In this document: one piece after another, positions 16,429-24,964 of the stretch
Position numbering within the stretch: the stretch's first letter is position 1
How the letters are laid out: every line of letters begins with the position of its first letter
Source: Nitratireductor indicus C115
GTDB taxonomy: Bacteria > Pseudomonadota > Alphaproteobacteria > Rhizobiales > Rhizobiaceae
Length of the DNA: 64,000 nucleotides
Assembly (NCBI RefSeq): GCF_000300515.1
Contig: NZ_AMSI01000010.1
Span: 124,001 to 188,000 of the forward strand
Reading direction: 5' to 3'
Program-made: the position numbers and the translations under genes
Notes under the pieces: generated by a model
The model's input: only the letters and a program-made list of their open reading frames with translations
Database searches by the model: none
Told to the model about the DNA's origin: nothing

Positions 16429-18618
16429 ATGGCGTTAGCCTCCGGAAGCCATTCGGGGATTCTTCTGGGTATTCGCCCATCGCCAATCGTCATTCTGACG
16501 GCTGCGCTGGGGATTGCTCTGCTTGCCACCGGCATCAGCCTCTATCTTGTCGCGAGCCAGTCATGGCTGGGCGTAAAGTTAGGACTGGATACGGACGGCG
16601 CGGTTGTCATCGAGTCCCTTCAACGTGCTGATATTCCTATCCAGATCATGCCCGGCGACCGGCTGCAGGCGATCGGCTTTCCCGGCAGTGAGCCCATTGC
16701 GTTGCAACCCCTCGACATCACGGAAGAACCCGACACACTTGAGACCTATGATTTGCTGAACACGTTCCTGTCTCGTCAGGAAGCGCTGAGCACTATTCTG
16801 GCTCAGCCGATCGTGGTCCTTCACTTACGGAATGCGAGAGACGAACCCTATGAGGCGGCTGTTTCGCCTACCGATGGAAGAGCGCTCTCCTCACTGCCGC
16901 CGGAATACTGGATTCAGATTGCCGTTGGCATAGCAGGCATGCTGATCGGGGCTTGGATTCTTGCCCTTCGCCGACGCGATGCGAGCGCACTCTGCCTGTT
17001 CCTGACCGGCCTTGGCTTGATGATCTCCGCCCTTGCCTCTTCGATCTACACAACTCGTGAACTGGCGATCCAGGGCGAGCTCTTCCGCGTTCTGGGGTTC
17101 ATCAACCAGTCGGGTACGTACAGTTTTGGGGCTGCGCTGATCTGTCTCTTCCTGAACTATCCCAACCGCATCGTCCCGCGCGGTGTTCCGCTGTTGATAT
17201 GGACGGTTTCGCTCATCTGGATCGTGGCCAACCAATTCCAGCTGTTTCCTTCTCAGGCGGCGGGAACCTATGGCCTGATGGCCATCGATTTCGCCCTTAT
17301 CGGCATCTGCATCGCAATCCAGATCTACCTGTCCCGCAAGAACCCGCTTGCCCGCGCTGCGCTCGGCTGGTTCGGCCTGTTCGTGCTTTGCGGCACCGGG
17401 GTCTTCGTCTTCGCCATCGCAGCCCCCCTTCTTCTCGGCCTGGAGCCCGGCATGTCCCAGGGGCAGGCCTTCGGCATCATCCTCCTGATCTATGTCGGGC
17501 TTGCTCTTGGCGTTGCACGCTATCGCCTCTTCGACCTCGGCACCTGGGCCTTCCGGTTGGGAACCTATTTCCTGGGCGCCCTTTTGCTGATCGGGCTTGA
17601 TGCTTTCCTGATTTACGGCGTGGCGATAGAACGCGCGCCGGCCTTCGGCATCGCGCTCCTGACCGTGGCCCTCATTTACCTTCCCTTCCGCGATTATCTT
17701 GGTCGGCGTCTACGAGGCGGCGAAGCCCTGAATTCCAGCCGCTTCCGGCAGATCGTCGATATCGCGCTGACCCGCGCTGGCAGGGAACAGACAGGCGAAT
17801 GGCACAGATTGCTGAACGACTATTTTAACCCGCTGACGCTTGAGAGCGCAGATTGGAGCGCATCGGCGGCCCTCATCGACGATGGCCTCGCTCTCATGAT
17901 CCCCGGACACCGCACCTTGGAGCCCCTGAAGCTCTCCTATGCCAATGGCGGACGCCGCCTCTTTTCGCAGCAGGATGCGGAACGGGCACAGGAACTGATC
18001 GACCTGATGCGCCATGCACTGGACAGCCGCGATGCGCATGAACAGGGCGTGAAGCAGGAGCGCGGGCGTATCGCCCGTGACCTGCATGACAATATCGGAG
18101 CGCAGCTTCTGCGCACGCTGCACAGCAACGACCCGCAACGCAAGGACGCGATTGTCGGAGAAACCCTTGCAGACCTGAGAGAGATCATCAGCAACGCACA
18201 AGGGCATGGCATAGGCCTTGATGAAATTCTTGCCGAGTTGCGTTTCGAAACCGACGAAAGACTTGCGCTGGCGGGCCTTCATCTGGAGTGGGCGGCAGAC
18301 TGCTCGTCCGCGACTGCCGTTAGCGCCGGACTTGCCCACACATTGCGCTCGATCATACGCGAAGCGGCAAGCAACACGATCCGCCACGCCCGGGCAACGG
18401 GATTGAAGGTGGAGATTTCCGAGCGGCAGAACCGGATCGACCTGCTCATCATTGATGATGGCATAGGCTTCCCGGACGAAACCCTCCAATCGAGCCGCGG
18501 GTTGAACAATATCAACCTGAGAACCTTGACGCATGGCGGCAGCGTCGCAATTTCCGGGCGCAACGGCGCTCGTATTGAAGCCAGTTTCCCAATGGAAAGG
18601 AGCGCCGTGAATGGTTGA
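16429..18618 (+). CDS. Polytopic sensor histidine kinase (NarL-system type)
   Basis: A 729-residue membrane kinase. After TM1 (about 14-36) comes an external domain of about 120 residues with a PDZ-like GDRLQAIGF segment. About ten further hydrophobic segments run from residue 162 to 425, followed by a dimerisation helix and an HPK7-type phosphoacceptor box RGRIARDLHDNIGAQLL (His553). The ATPase domain has NTIRHA and DDGIGF. The start has ribosome binding site GGGGAAG. The stop overlaps the response regulator gene by 8 bp, so the two form a pair. The signal is unknown; the multi-helix sensor suggests membrane or lipophilic input. Confidence 0.9.
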   Translation: MALASGSHSGILLGIRPSPIVILTAALGIALLATGISLYLVASQSWLGVKLGLDTDGAVVIESLQRADIPIQIMPGDRLQAIGFPGSEPIALQPLDITEEPDTLETYDLLNTFLSRQEALSTILAQPIVVLHLRNARDEPYEAAVSPTDGRALSSLPPEYWIQIAVGIAGMLIGAWILALRRRDASALCLFLTGLGLMISALASSIYTTRELAIQGELFRVLGFINQSGTYSFGAALICLFLNYPNRIVPRGVPLLIWTVSLIWIVANQFQLFPSQAAGTYGLMAIDFALIGICIAIQIYLSRKNPLARAALGWFGLFVLCGTGVFVFAIAAPLLLGLEPGMSQGQAFGIILLIYVGLALGVARYRLFDLGTWAFRLGTYFLGALLLIGLDAFLIYGVAIERAPAFGIALLTVALIYLPFRDYLGRRLRGGEALNSSRFRQIVDIALTRAGREQTGEWHRLLNDYFNPLTLESADWSASAALIDDGLALMIPGHRTLEPLKLSYANGGRRLFSQQDAERAQELIDLMRHALDSRDAHEQGVKQERGRIARDLHDNIGAQLLRTLHSNDPQRKDAIVGETLADLREIISNAQGHGIGLDEILAELRFETDERLALAGLHLEWAADCSSATAVSAGLAHTLRSIIREAASNTIRHARATGLKVEISERQNRIDLLIIDDGIGFPDETLQSSRGLNNINLRTLTHGGSVAISGRNGARIEASFPMERSAVNG

Positions 18619-19246
18619 GCGTCTGCTGATCGTGGAGGACGTTGCCGAAGCCCGCGCCTGGCTGGTCTCAGTTGCGCAGAACGCCTTTGCGCATGCCCGC
18701 ATCACCACCGCGCAAAACGTGGCGGAAGCCTGCGCCCAGCTGCAGGCCGACGATTTCGACATGGCGCTTGTGGACCTCGGCTTGCCGGATGGGTCCGGCC
18801 TCGACATCATAAGGCGGATCGGCCAGCGCTCTCCCCGCACCGTCTGCATCGTCACCACGGTTCTGGGCGAGGACGCTCATATCGTTTCCGCCCTTGCCGC
18901 CGGTGCGCAGGGTTATCTGCTGAAAGGACAACCGGCCGAGCAGCTCAGCCGGCAACTCGTTCAGATAGAACATGGTGTCCCGGCCCTCTCGCCAACCATT
19001 GCACGGCGCATCATGGAACATTTCCAGCGCACAGGGCCTATCGATAACGAGACGGAACAGCTCACGCCGCGCGAGGTGGAAGTGCTGACACTCATAGCCA
19101 AGGGACTGCGCAATTCCGATGTCGCGATAGCGCTCGGTCTGGCCGAAACCACCATCGCCACGCACATCAAGACCATCTACCGTAAGCTCGGCATTTCCTC
19201 CCGCGCTGAAGCCGCTCTTCACGCAAATCGCATGGGCTTGACCTGA
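18611..19246 (+). CDS. NarL/LuxR-family response regulator
   Basis: A 211-residue regulator. The receiver domain has the phospho-acceptor Asp55 in MALVDLGLPDGSG. The C-terminal LuxR helix-turn-helix has LTPREVEVLTLIAKGLRN and ATHIKTIYRKLGISSR. It is translationally coupled to the upstream kinase, its likely phosphodonor. Target genes are not evident; the nearby small envelope genes on the opposite strand are possible but unproven targets. Confidence 0.92.
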   Translation: MVERLLIVEDVAEARAWLVSVAQNAFAHARITTAQNVAEACAQLQADDFDMALVDLGLPDGSGLDIIRRIGQRSPRTVCIVTTVLGEDAHIVSALAAGAQGYLLKGQPAEQLSRQLVQIEHGVPALSPTIARRIMEHFQRTGPIDNETEQLTPREVEVLTLIAKGLRNSDVAIALGLAETTIATHIKTIYRKLGISSRAEAALHANRMGLT

Positions 19247-19273
19247 ACGCGGCCTATCCGCCGTTCGAACCGG

Positions 19274-19897
19274 TCAGGGATAAGCAGCAGGCCGCGCTTC
19301 CGACAGACACTTTGTCAGGCGAAAGATTCCACGTGGAATGGGATCGCGATCAGCCGAACGATCTTCAGTCAGCGCCTGAGGTTCATACCAGAGGGTCAGG
19401 CCGATCTCCGGCATCATCACCATCGGCGGAGCCGTCATACCCGATGCGGGTGGTTCGAACAGAAACCCAAGCTTTTCGTCCAATGCGTAAAACCGCAGGG
19501 AAACCAGCACCTCGTTGATGAGACCTTCATCCATCCGGCGCGTTTCAAGCAGAAGCGCCGGCCCGTTTTCCCTTGCAGCTTCGGCCCGCGGATCGCTGAC
19601 CGGAATAAGCGTCATGCCGCTATAGCCGTTCGAGACCGAAAAACTGAACCAGTAGGTCCTCTGCACGGTCGTAAGGTAGAGATAAAGATCGGAAGCGATC
19701 GACGCCCTGCCGCGGGAAGGGACAAACCCCACCTCAAGCGGTCCCTCGTCGCTGTCCAGCCGGTAGACCGCACGTTCCGCCGGGCAGGTCAGCCCTCCTT
19801 CACCCGCTGCCGCTGCCCCAGATGAAGCAAGCAGAACAACCAATGCGGCGGAGAACCGTTTTCTCAACCTCGAGTGCGGCAAATTCTTCACCGTCAT
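19274..19897 (-). CDS. Exported protein, unknown function
   Basis: A 207-residue protein with a long basic N-region (KNLPHSRLRKRF) followed by a hydrophobic segment and a likely cleavage site near AAAAGEGG. The mature part has two Cys residues (LTCPAE and TKCLSE) that could form a disulphide. It starts one base after the stop of the upstream small membrane protein gene, so the two are one transcription unit. I do not recognise the family. Confidence 0.7.
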   Translation of the reverse strand: MTVKNLPHSRLRKRFSAALVVLLASSGAAAAGEGGLTCPAERAVYRLDSDEGPLEVGFVPSRGRASIASDLYLYLTTVQRTYWFSFSVSNGYSGMTLIPVSDPRAEAARENGPALLLETRRMDEGLINEVLVSLRFYALDEKLGFLFEPPASGMTAPPMVMMPEIGLTLWYEPQALTEDRSADRDPIPRGIFRLTKCLSEARPAAYP

Positions 19898-19898
19898 T

Positions 19899-20162
19899 TC
19901 AGCGCAACGCGATGGGCACGAGCCCCGACAGAAGTAGGAGAAGCACGGTCGTCGAAAAAAGCCGCCATCGCACCGAAAAATAGCGCGGCTCCGTGAGCGC
20001 TCCTCGAAATGCCCTCAGCGTCGCCCGCAATCCCGGCATGACACTGCCAGTTGCCACCACCGCATCGTTTCTCAACGCAAACAGAAAACGGAAGGCAAGG
20101 AATGCCCAGACGGTAAAGAGCATCCCCTGACATGCCAAAAGAACAACAGCTGCCTCGCTCAT
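19899..20162 (-). CDS. Small two-TM membrane protein, unknown function
   Basis: An 87-residue protein with two hydrophobic segments (about residues 5-27 and 65-85) separated by a basic stretch (ATLRAFRGALTEPRYFSVRW). MSEAAVVLL at 20162 is chosen because a purine-rich GGGGGATCAGG precedes it and it begins directly with the first membrane segment; the longer open frame upstream runs through a terminator hairpin. It is coupled to the exported protein gene downstream (one-base spacing). Confidence 0.6.
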   Translation of the reverse strand: MSEAAVVLLACQGMLFTVWAFLAFRFLFALRNDAVVATGSVMPGLRATLRAFRGALTEPRYFSVRWRLFSTTVLLLLLSGLVPIALR

Positions 20163-20190
20163 CCTGATCCCCCGCCCCTTCAAGAAACAC

Positions 20191-20228
20191 GACTGCGGAC
20201 CTTCGGCGCCAGCCGAAGGTCCGCAGTC
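20191..20228 (-). terminator. Strong hairpin terminator after the flavoprotein gene
   Basis: A perfect 17-bp inverted repeat (GACTGCGGACCTTCGGC and its complement) with a 4-nt loop. On the minus strand it is followed by GTGTTTCTTG. It lies 82 bp beyond the flavoprotein stop and separates it from the small membrane protein gene. Confidence 0.75.
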
Positions 20229-20309
20229 ATCTTGCCCAAGCCCCGGACGCCCGAAAATTAGCCGGTTGAAGGGGTTGCCCACATACCCGGTTCGGGGGAG
20301 GAAGCCTGT

Positions 20310-21203
20310 TCAGAACACCAGAGAGCGATGGATGGAGGTGGCGGCCATCACACCGTCCGCGCAGGCGAAGGTGACACTGTGGGCGCCGCGCGTGATATCA
20401 CCAGCCGCATAGACATCCGACACGGATGTCTTCTTCTCCCCATCCGTCCGGATAAAACGACCGAACGGGGTTTCCTCCACGGCGCAACCGAGCTTGTCGC
20501 CGATATCACTGTTGAAGCGATTGCGCGGCCCCAGATAGAGGGCGTCGAGCGGCAGTGCCCTGCCGTCATCGAATTCGATCTCCGCAAGTGCCTGACCATC
20601 GCCATGCACTGCTGCAACCGCCGCCGGCTCGATGGCGACGCCCCGCTCCTTGAGTTTTGCCAATGTTTCGTCATCGGGCATGGGTGAGCCGTTCAGGAAA
20701 TAGGTGGTTGGCCCCCATTCGGAAATCAGGATGGCCTGATGGGTCGACATGGGCGACACACTCAGAACGCCGAGGCGTTGGCCGCTGAATTCGAAGCCAT
20801 GGCAATAGGGACAATGGATGACCGATTGTCCCCAATGCTCCGCCAGCCCGGGAATTTTCGGAAGTTCATCCGAGATGCCATAGGCAAGAACAAGCTTGCT
20901 ACCCGAAACCATATCGCCGCTCTGCAACTGGACGACGAAACCATCGCCGTCCCGCTCCACGCTCACAGCCGCGTCACTGACGAAACTGACGGTCGGATAG
21001 GCTGAAACCTGATCGCGCGCAGCAGAAAGCATCGCACCGGGTTCGCTGCCATCCTGTGTAAGAAAGCCATGGGAGTGCTTTGCAAAGCGATTTCGCGGCT
21101 TGCCTGTGTCGATGACACAGGCTGAACGCCGTGCACGGCCAATATAGGTTGCGGTGGCAAGCCCGGCAAAGCTGCCGCCGATGATGATTGCATCATGATG
21201 CAT
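20310..21203 (-). CDS. Thioredoxin-reductase-like NAD(P)/FAD oxidoreductase
   Basis: A 297-residue flavoprotein with the FAD motif [19 protein letters not shown], the redox motif CPYCHG ([12 protein letters not shown]) and the C-terminal FAD motif VYAAGDIT. The TrxR-type NADPH motif GGGDSA is not evident; a diverged [10 protein letters not shown] stands in that place, so the physiological donor or acceptor may differ from true thioredoxin reductase. [10 protein letters not shown] at 21203 overlaps the Rrf2 gene by 11 bp, so the regulator probably controls this enzyme. Confidence 0.85.
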   Translation of the reverse strand: MHHDAIIIGGSFAGLATATYIGRARRSACVIDTGKPRNRFAKHSHGFLTQDGSEPGAMLSAARDQVSAYPTVSFVSDAAVSVERDGDGFVVQLQSGDMVSGSKLVLAYGISDELPKIPGLAEHWGQSVIHCPYCHGFEFSGQRLGVLSVSPMSTHQAILISEWGPTTYFLNGSPMPDDETLAKLKERGVAIEPAAVAAVHGDGQALAEIEFDDGRALPLDALYLGPRNRFNSDIGDKLGCAVEETPFGRFIRTDGEKKTSVSDVYAAGDITRGAHSVTFACADGVMAATSIHRSLVF

Positions 21204-21660
21204 GAACGGTCTCCAGATCCTGGTTCCGAACGCCACGAGAAACGAGGCGCCGATGGAAATCCGCGCTCAGCATGGCAAGCGTCACCTCACCGAAACGAGC
21301 AAGCAACAAGGCCTCCGCATCATCGAAAGCCTTGTTGAGCGCAGCGTTCACCGCCTCTTCGACGATGCAACCGGGCATCTCTGTACGGTTGCCCATGGCA
21401 AGCAGGGACGGCGAACCGAGCGCGGTGTAGATGTCGCGCAAGGTCACCTGCGAAAGATCGCAGGCGATGGTCCACCCTCCGCCATGCCCCTTTTCGGAGC
21501 GGACATACCCTTCATCCCTCAATCCGCCCATGATCCTGCGGATCACGACCGGGTTTGTGTTCATGGCTCTTGCGAGCACCTCGGAGGTAACGGGCGTGTC
21601 GTATTCCGCCATGTGCAGGAGCACATGCAGGACACCGGAAAGTTTGCTGTCGCGCTTCAT
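21193..21660 (-). CDS. Rrf2-family transcriptional regulator
   Basis: A 155-residue regulator with the Rrf2 winged helix ([20 protein letters not shown], then [13 protein letters not shown]). Only two Cys are present (in TIACDL and MPGCIVEE), so it lacks the three-Cys iron-sulphur ligand set of IscR/NsrR and is more likely a thiol-based sensor. It is overlapped by a thioredoxin-reductase-like gene, a pairing that suggests control by thiol oxidants or electrophiles. The start at ATG 21660 is just downstream of an ACGT repeat. Confidence 0.87.
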   Translation of the reverse strand: MKRDSKLSGVLHVLLHMAEYDTPVTSEVLARAMNTNPVVIRRIMGGLRDEGYVRSEKGHGGGWTIACDLSQVTLRDIYTALGSPSLLAMGNRTEMPGCIVEEAVNAALNKAFDDAEALLLARFGEVTLAMLSADFHRRLVSRGVRNQDLETVHAS

Positions 21661-21675
21661 GAAACTTTATATGTT

Positions 21676-21686
21676 ACGTGAAACGT
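21676..21686. promoter_or_regulatory. Possible Rrf2 operator
   Basis: ACGT-GAA-ACGT lies 16-26 bp upstream of the Rrf2 start in an AT-rich stretch (ACTTTATATGTT). It is short and common enough to be chance. Confidence 0.25.
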
Positions 21687-21723
21687 GTCCCGTCAAGATG
21701 GCTTTGCAAAATCGGCTGGAAAC

Positions 21724-21756
21724 AAAAAAGGCCGAGCGCAACCCGCCCGGCCTTTT
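21724..21756 (-). terminator. Intrinsic terminator after dpaL
   Basis: On the minus strand AAAAGGCCGGGCGGG... pairs GGCCGGGC with GCTCGGCC and runs into TTTTTTG. It starts 21 bp after the dpaL stop. Confidence 0.8.
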
Positions 21757-21776
21757 GCCTCGGAAAAACAACGTGT

Positions 21777-22964
21777 TCAGGCGCGGATATCGCCGGGCCT
21801 CAGACCTGTCAGTTTTTCATAGAGCGCCGGATCGGTCGCCCCTTCCGTATTGACGAGGAAGATGCGCGAGGTGCGGTCAAGCCGGAGCATTTCCCGCGCG
21901 GTGTCATCCTTCAAAGCCCGCACGAGGCCAGCAAGGCCAACGCCGCCGCTTTCCCCCGCGACAATGGCCGGATCTCCGGCAACGGGTTTGCCCAGCCTTT
22001 TCATCGCCGACACGGCATCATCCTCATCGACGGTCATGAAGCCGTCGGCAACACGCGACAGAATGCGCCAGGCCACAAGCGACGGCTCGTAGCATTCGAG
22101 CATTGCCATGACCGTCGCCTCGCCATCCTCGATCTTCACGATGCGATCGGCCCGGGCCGTTTCGAGCACGCAGGCCGCACGCGCCGGCTCCACGACCACG
22201 AAGCGCGGGCGCTCCTCGCCGAACACGACGGCCAGATGACCGGCAATGGCAGCAGCCACACCGCCCACACCCGCTTGGATAAAGACATGTGTCGGCGTCT
22301 CGGGCATGGCGCGCAGCGCTTCGCGCAGGAGAGGCACATATCCTTGCATCACGAGCCCCGGAATACGCTCGTAACCCGGCCATGCCGTGTCGGAAACCAC
22401 GGTCCATCCGTTCCGTTCGGCCACACGGCTCGCTTCGGCAACGGACTCATCGTAATTGCCCTCGACGCGGATTACATCAGCTCCGAAACGGGCAATCTCG
22501 TCAGCCCGTTTCTGGCTGACACCCGAATGAACGAAGATCATGGCCCGGGCACCGATCAGACTTGCACCCTGTGCCACAGAGCGCCCGTGATTGCCGTCCG
22601 TTGCACAAGCCACCGTCAAGCCGGCTGAAACCGCCCTCACCTCCGGCGATTGCAGTTCAGCCACATCCACGCTTCGCCCGAGCTGCTGCGAGGCTTCCTC
22701 CAGCGCAAGGCGAATGACCGCATAGGAACCGCCAAGCGCCTTGAAACTGCCGAGCCCCAATCGAAGCCCTTCATCCTTGATATGGATCGAGCCGACACCG
22801 AGCTGCCCCGCAAGGCTGGGTAGAGCCCGCAGCGGCGTTTCCGCATGGCCTTCCCGAAAAGACAGAAAACGCTCCGTCTCCATTGCGGCTTCGGTTCCAA
22901 GAAGAGCGGCGTCGCCCTGCAGGAGCGGTTTGCCGTAATCGGCAGTACTGTTGGCAATGAACAT
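21777..22964 (-). CDS. dpaL: Diaminopropionate ammonia-lyase
   Basis: A 395-residue fold-type II PLP enzyme that converts 2,3-diaminopropionate to pyruvate and ammonia. The Schiff-base lysine lies in GLGSFKALGGSYAV, the phosphate-loop equivalent is VACATDGNHGRSVAQGA, and QAGVGGVAAA and GESGGVGLAGL complete the cofactor pocket. Family length is about 400. It lies 120 bp downstream of pxpA on the same strand and ends at a strong terminator. Other ammonia-lyases of this fold (threonine, serine) are less likely given the TDGNHGRSVA and length pattern, but substrate is inferred. Confidence 0.85.
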   Translation of the reverse strand: MFIANSTADYGKPLLQGDAALLGTEAAMETERFLSFREGHAETPLRALPSLAGQLGVGSIHIKDEGLRLGLGSFKALGGSYAVIRLALEEASQQLGRSVDVAELQSPEVRAVSAGLTVACATDGNHGRSVAQGASLIGARAMIFVHSGVSQKRADEIARFGADVIRVEGNYDESVAEASRVAERNGWTVVSDTAWPGYERIPGLVMQGYVPLLREALRAMPETPTHVFIQAGVGGVAAAIAGHLAVVFGEERPRFVVVEPARAACVLETARADRIVKIEDGEATVMAMLECYEPSLVAWRILSRVADGFMTVDEDDAVSAMKRLGKPVAGDPAIVAGESGGVGLAGLVRALKDDTAREMLRLDRTSRIFLVNTEGATDPALYEKLTGLRPGDIRA

Positions 22965-23084
22965 GGGAATTCCTGAAACTTCACATCCAGAGGGTCGCGC
23001 GTCCTTTGCGACATCATTGTCATGACGGCCGGTTGCAACGACGTTGTGCGTAGTTCGACAAGCTCAACGCCGTTGCCATAGACT

Positions 23085-23861
23085 CTAGGCGTCGATGCCC
23101 AGCATCTGCGGAATGGTGACGACCTCAATACCGCGCTCGACGAATTTTGCCCGCACGGCCTTCATCACCGGAACCGCGGTCGGCTCGTCGCCGTGGATGC
23201 AGAAGGTGTGAACCTCGGCAGGAATGCGCTTGCCGTTGACGGAGAACAGCGCGCCCTCTTCCAGTATCCGCACCACCTGCTCGCTGGCTTCCTCAGGCGA
23301 ACGGATCACGGAGTTCTCGAGTTCGCGCGACAGCATCTTGCCATTGTCGTCGTAACGGCGATCCACATAGGATTCATTGGCCACACGCAATCCGAGCTGT
23401 TCACCGGCGCGGGTCATCTGCGAACCGACATTGGCAACGAAGACGAGCTCAGGATCGGCAGCCTTGATGCCACGTCCCACCGCCATCGCGATATCGATGT
23501 CGTCATGCGCCATGTTGTTGAGCGCACCATGCGGTTTGACATGCGTGACGCGAGCACCGCGCGAAGCGGCAAGCGCCTGCAGGGCGCCGATCTGATAAGT
23601 CACCGAATATTCGAGGTCGAGCGGGTTCATGCGGATCTGTCGGCGTCCAAAACCCCAGACGTCGTTGAAGCCGGGATGTGCGCCGATGGAGACGTTCTCG
23701 CGCTTCGCGAACTCCACCGTCTGCACCATGATCGTTGGATCGCCGGCATGCATTCCACACGCGATATTGGCTGAGCCGATGAGGCGCATAAGCTCCTCGT
23801 CATTGCCCATTTTGAATTTTCCATAGCTTTCGCCAATATCGGCGTTGATATTGATTTTCAT
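23085..23861 (-). CDS. pxpA: 5-oxoprolinase subunit A (LamB/YcsF family)
   Basis: A 258-residue PxpA-family protein with the hallmark start MKININADIGESYG and ANIACGMHAGDP, HPGFNDVWGFGRR, HVKPHGALNN. In PxpABC the three subunits cleave 5-oxoproline to glutamate with ATP. No pxpB or pxpC is in the window, so either the partners are elsewhere or this orphan acts on another lactam. The ribosome binding site GGAG before ATG 23861 fixes the start. It is divergent from a LysR regulator and is followed by dpaL. Confidence 0.88.
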   Translation of the reverse strand: MKININADIGESYGKFKMGNDEELMRLIGSANIACGMHAGDPTIMVQTVEFAKRENVSIGAHPGFNDVWGFGRRQIRMNPLDLEYSVTYQIGALQALAASRGARVTHVKPHGALNNMAHDDIDIAMAVGRGIKAADPELVFVANVGSQMTRAGEQLGLRVANESYVDRRYDDNGKMLSRELENSVIRSPEEASEQVVRILEEGALFSVNGKRIPAEVHTFCIHGDEPTAVPVMKAVRAKFVERGIEVVTIPQMLGIDA

Positions 23862-23940
23862 ATTGAATCTCCGACCCGATGCCGCTTCGCAATCATCTTT
23901 TCTGTGCTTGCAGCGGCAATCTGTCAGCGATTGATTGCTG

Positions 23941-23955
23941 TGTCCAATGCATTTA
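23941..23955. promoter_or_regulatory. 15-bp motif shared with the TTT system 1 upstream region
   Basis: TGTCCAATGCATTTA occurs here, between pxpA and the LysR gene, and again at 28209-28223 upstream of tctC of TTT system 1. It contains the AATGCAT half-site of the adjacent palindrome. Confidence 0.5.
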
Positions 23956-23969
23956 AGATTGCCAACTAT

Positions 23970-23984
23970 ATGCATTCAATGCAT
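23970..23984. promoter_or_regulatory. Candidate LysR operator
   Basis: ATGCATT-C-AATGCAT is a perfect 7-bp inverted repeat that fits the LysR T-N11-A pattern. It lies 27 bp upstream of the LysR start and within the divergent pxpA promoter region. Confidence 0.55.
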
Positions 23985-24010
23985 CGATAAAATGCCGGGA
24001 AAACAACACC

Positions 24011-24922
24011 ATGCTTGAGCTCAAGGAGCTGCAGAATTTCGTCGCCGTGGCCGAACGGCTGAGCGTTTCGGGAGCCGCCAAGGTCGTGCACTTGAGCCAG
24101 CCGGCGCTCTCCCGCCAGATACAGGCGCTTGAACGCAAGCTCGGCGTCAAATTGTTCGAGCGCATCGGAAAGCGGTTGGTTCTGACGGCCGAGGGCGATG
24201 ACCTCCTCATGCATTCGGCCCAGCTTCTCGATCAGGCGCAGGCGCTCATCAACCGGGCCTACGGGCTGGAGCACGGCCATGTCGGCCTCCTGCGCATCGG
24301 CGCCTCCCCGCAGACCATTTCCGGCCTCATCTCGCCGGTGATGACGGAGTTTGCCCGCCTCTATCCGAACGTGAACCTCGTCATAAGCGAGGCGCATAAC
24401 GACGCCCTTGTCGAGCTCGTCGAGAATGGTGGAGTGCATATGGCCGTGGCGAGTCGCACCAACACCTGTAATCTCGTCGGCCGCGAACTGTTCAAAGCGG
24501 AGCTCTTTGCCGTGCTTCCTGAAAGCCACCCCGCCAAGGGGGCCCGCACGATCGACATCCGGGAACTCGCCGACGACCGGTTTCTTGTTCTCAGGCGCGG
24601 CTTCCTGACCCGCCAGCTCTTCGATCATGCATGCGCCGGGGTCGGCATACGCCCGCGCATCATGCTGGAAAGCGACAGCACGCACACCCTGATTTCACTG
24701 GCACGCGACGGGCATGGCATCGCCGTGGTCTCATCCTCTGCACGCGAGGTCCACCATCTCGACAATTCGGCAGCCCTTGTCTCGGCAGGCCACACGATCA
24801 GCGACATGGTCTTCGCTCTTTGGCACCCCAACCGTTACCGGCCGGCAAGTCTGCCCGCCTTTGTCGATCTCCTGGAACTCCATGCCGATTTTCGCGGCAA
24901 GGGGCTGACACCCATACCCTAG
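24011..24922 (+). CDS. LysR-family transcriptional regulator
   Basis: A 303-residue regulator. The N-terminal winged helix is about residues 1-60 (ELQNFVAVAERLSVSGAA, LSRQIQALERKLGVKLFER) and a periplasmic-binding-like effector domain follows. It is transcribed away from pxpA, with a matching palindrome in the shared promoter region, and a related half-site lies upstream of TTT system 1, whose tctA gene is convergent with this one. It probably activates pxpA-dpaL and the transporter in response to the imported compound. Confidence 0.9.
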   Translation: MLELKELQNFVAVAERLSVSGAAKVVHLSQPALSRQIQALERKLGVKLFERIGKRLVLTAEGDDLLMHSAQLLDQAQALINRAYGLEHGHVGLLRIGASPQTISGLISPVMTEFARLYPNVNLVISEAHNDALVELVENGGVHMAVASRTNTCNLVGRELFKAELFAVLPESHPAKGARTIDIRELADDRFLVLRRGFLTRQLFDHACAGVGIRPRIMLESDSTHTLISLARDGHGIAVVSSSAREVHHLDNSAALVSAGHTISDMVFALWHPNRYRPASLPAFVDLLELHADFRGKGLTPIP

Positions 24923-24927
24923 AAAAG

Positions 24928-24955
24928 AAGGCCCGCCGGATGGGCGGGCCTTTCA
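24928..24955. terminator. Bidirectional intrinsic terminator
   Basis: AAGGCCCGCC at 24928-24937 pairs with GGCGGGCCTT at 24943-24952. T-rich sequence follows on the plus strand and an A/T-rich tract follows on the minus strand. It sits between the convergent ends of the LysR gene and tctA. Confidence 0.8.
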
Positions 24956-24964
24956 TTCTTTTTC

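Noticed and set aside
17710-18858. 382-codon minus-strand frame opposite the sensor kinase
   Set aside because: The plus-strand kinase has clear motifs in this stretch; the opposite frame has none.
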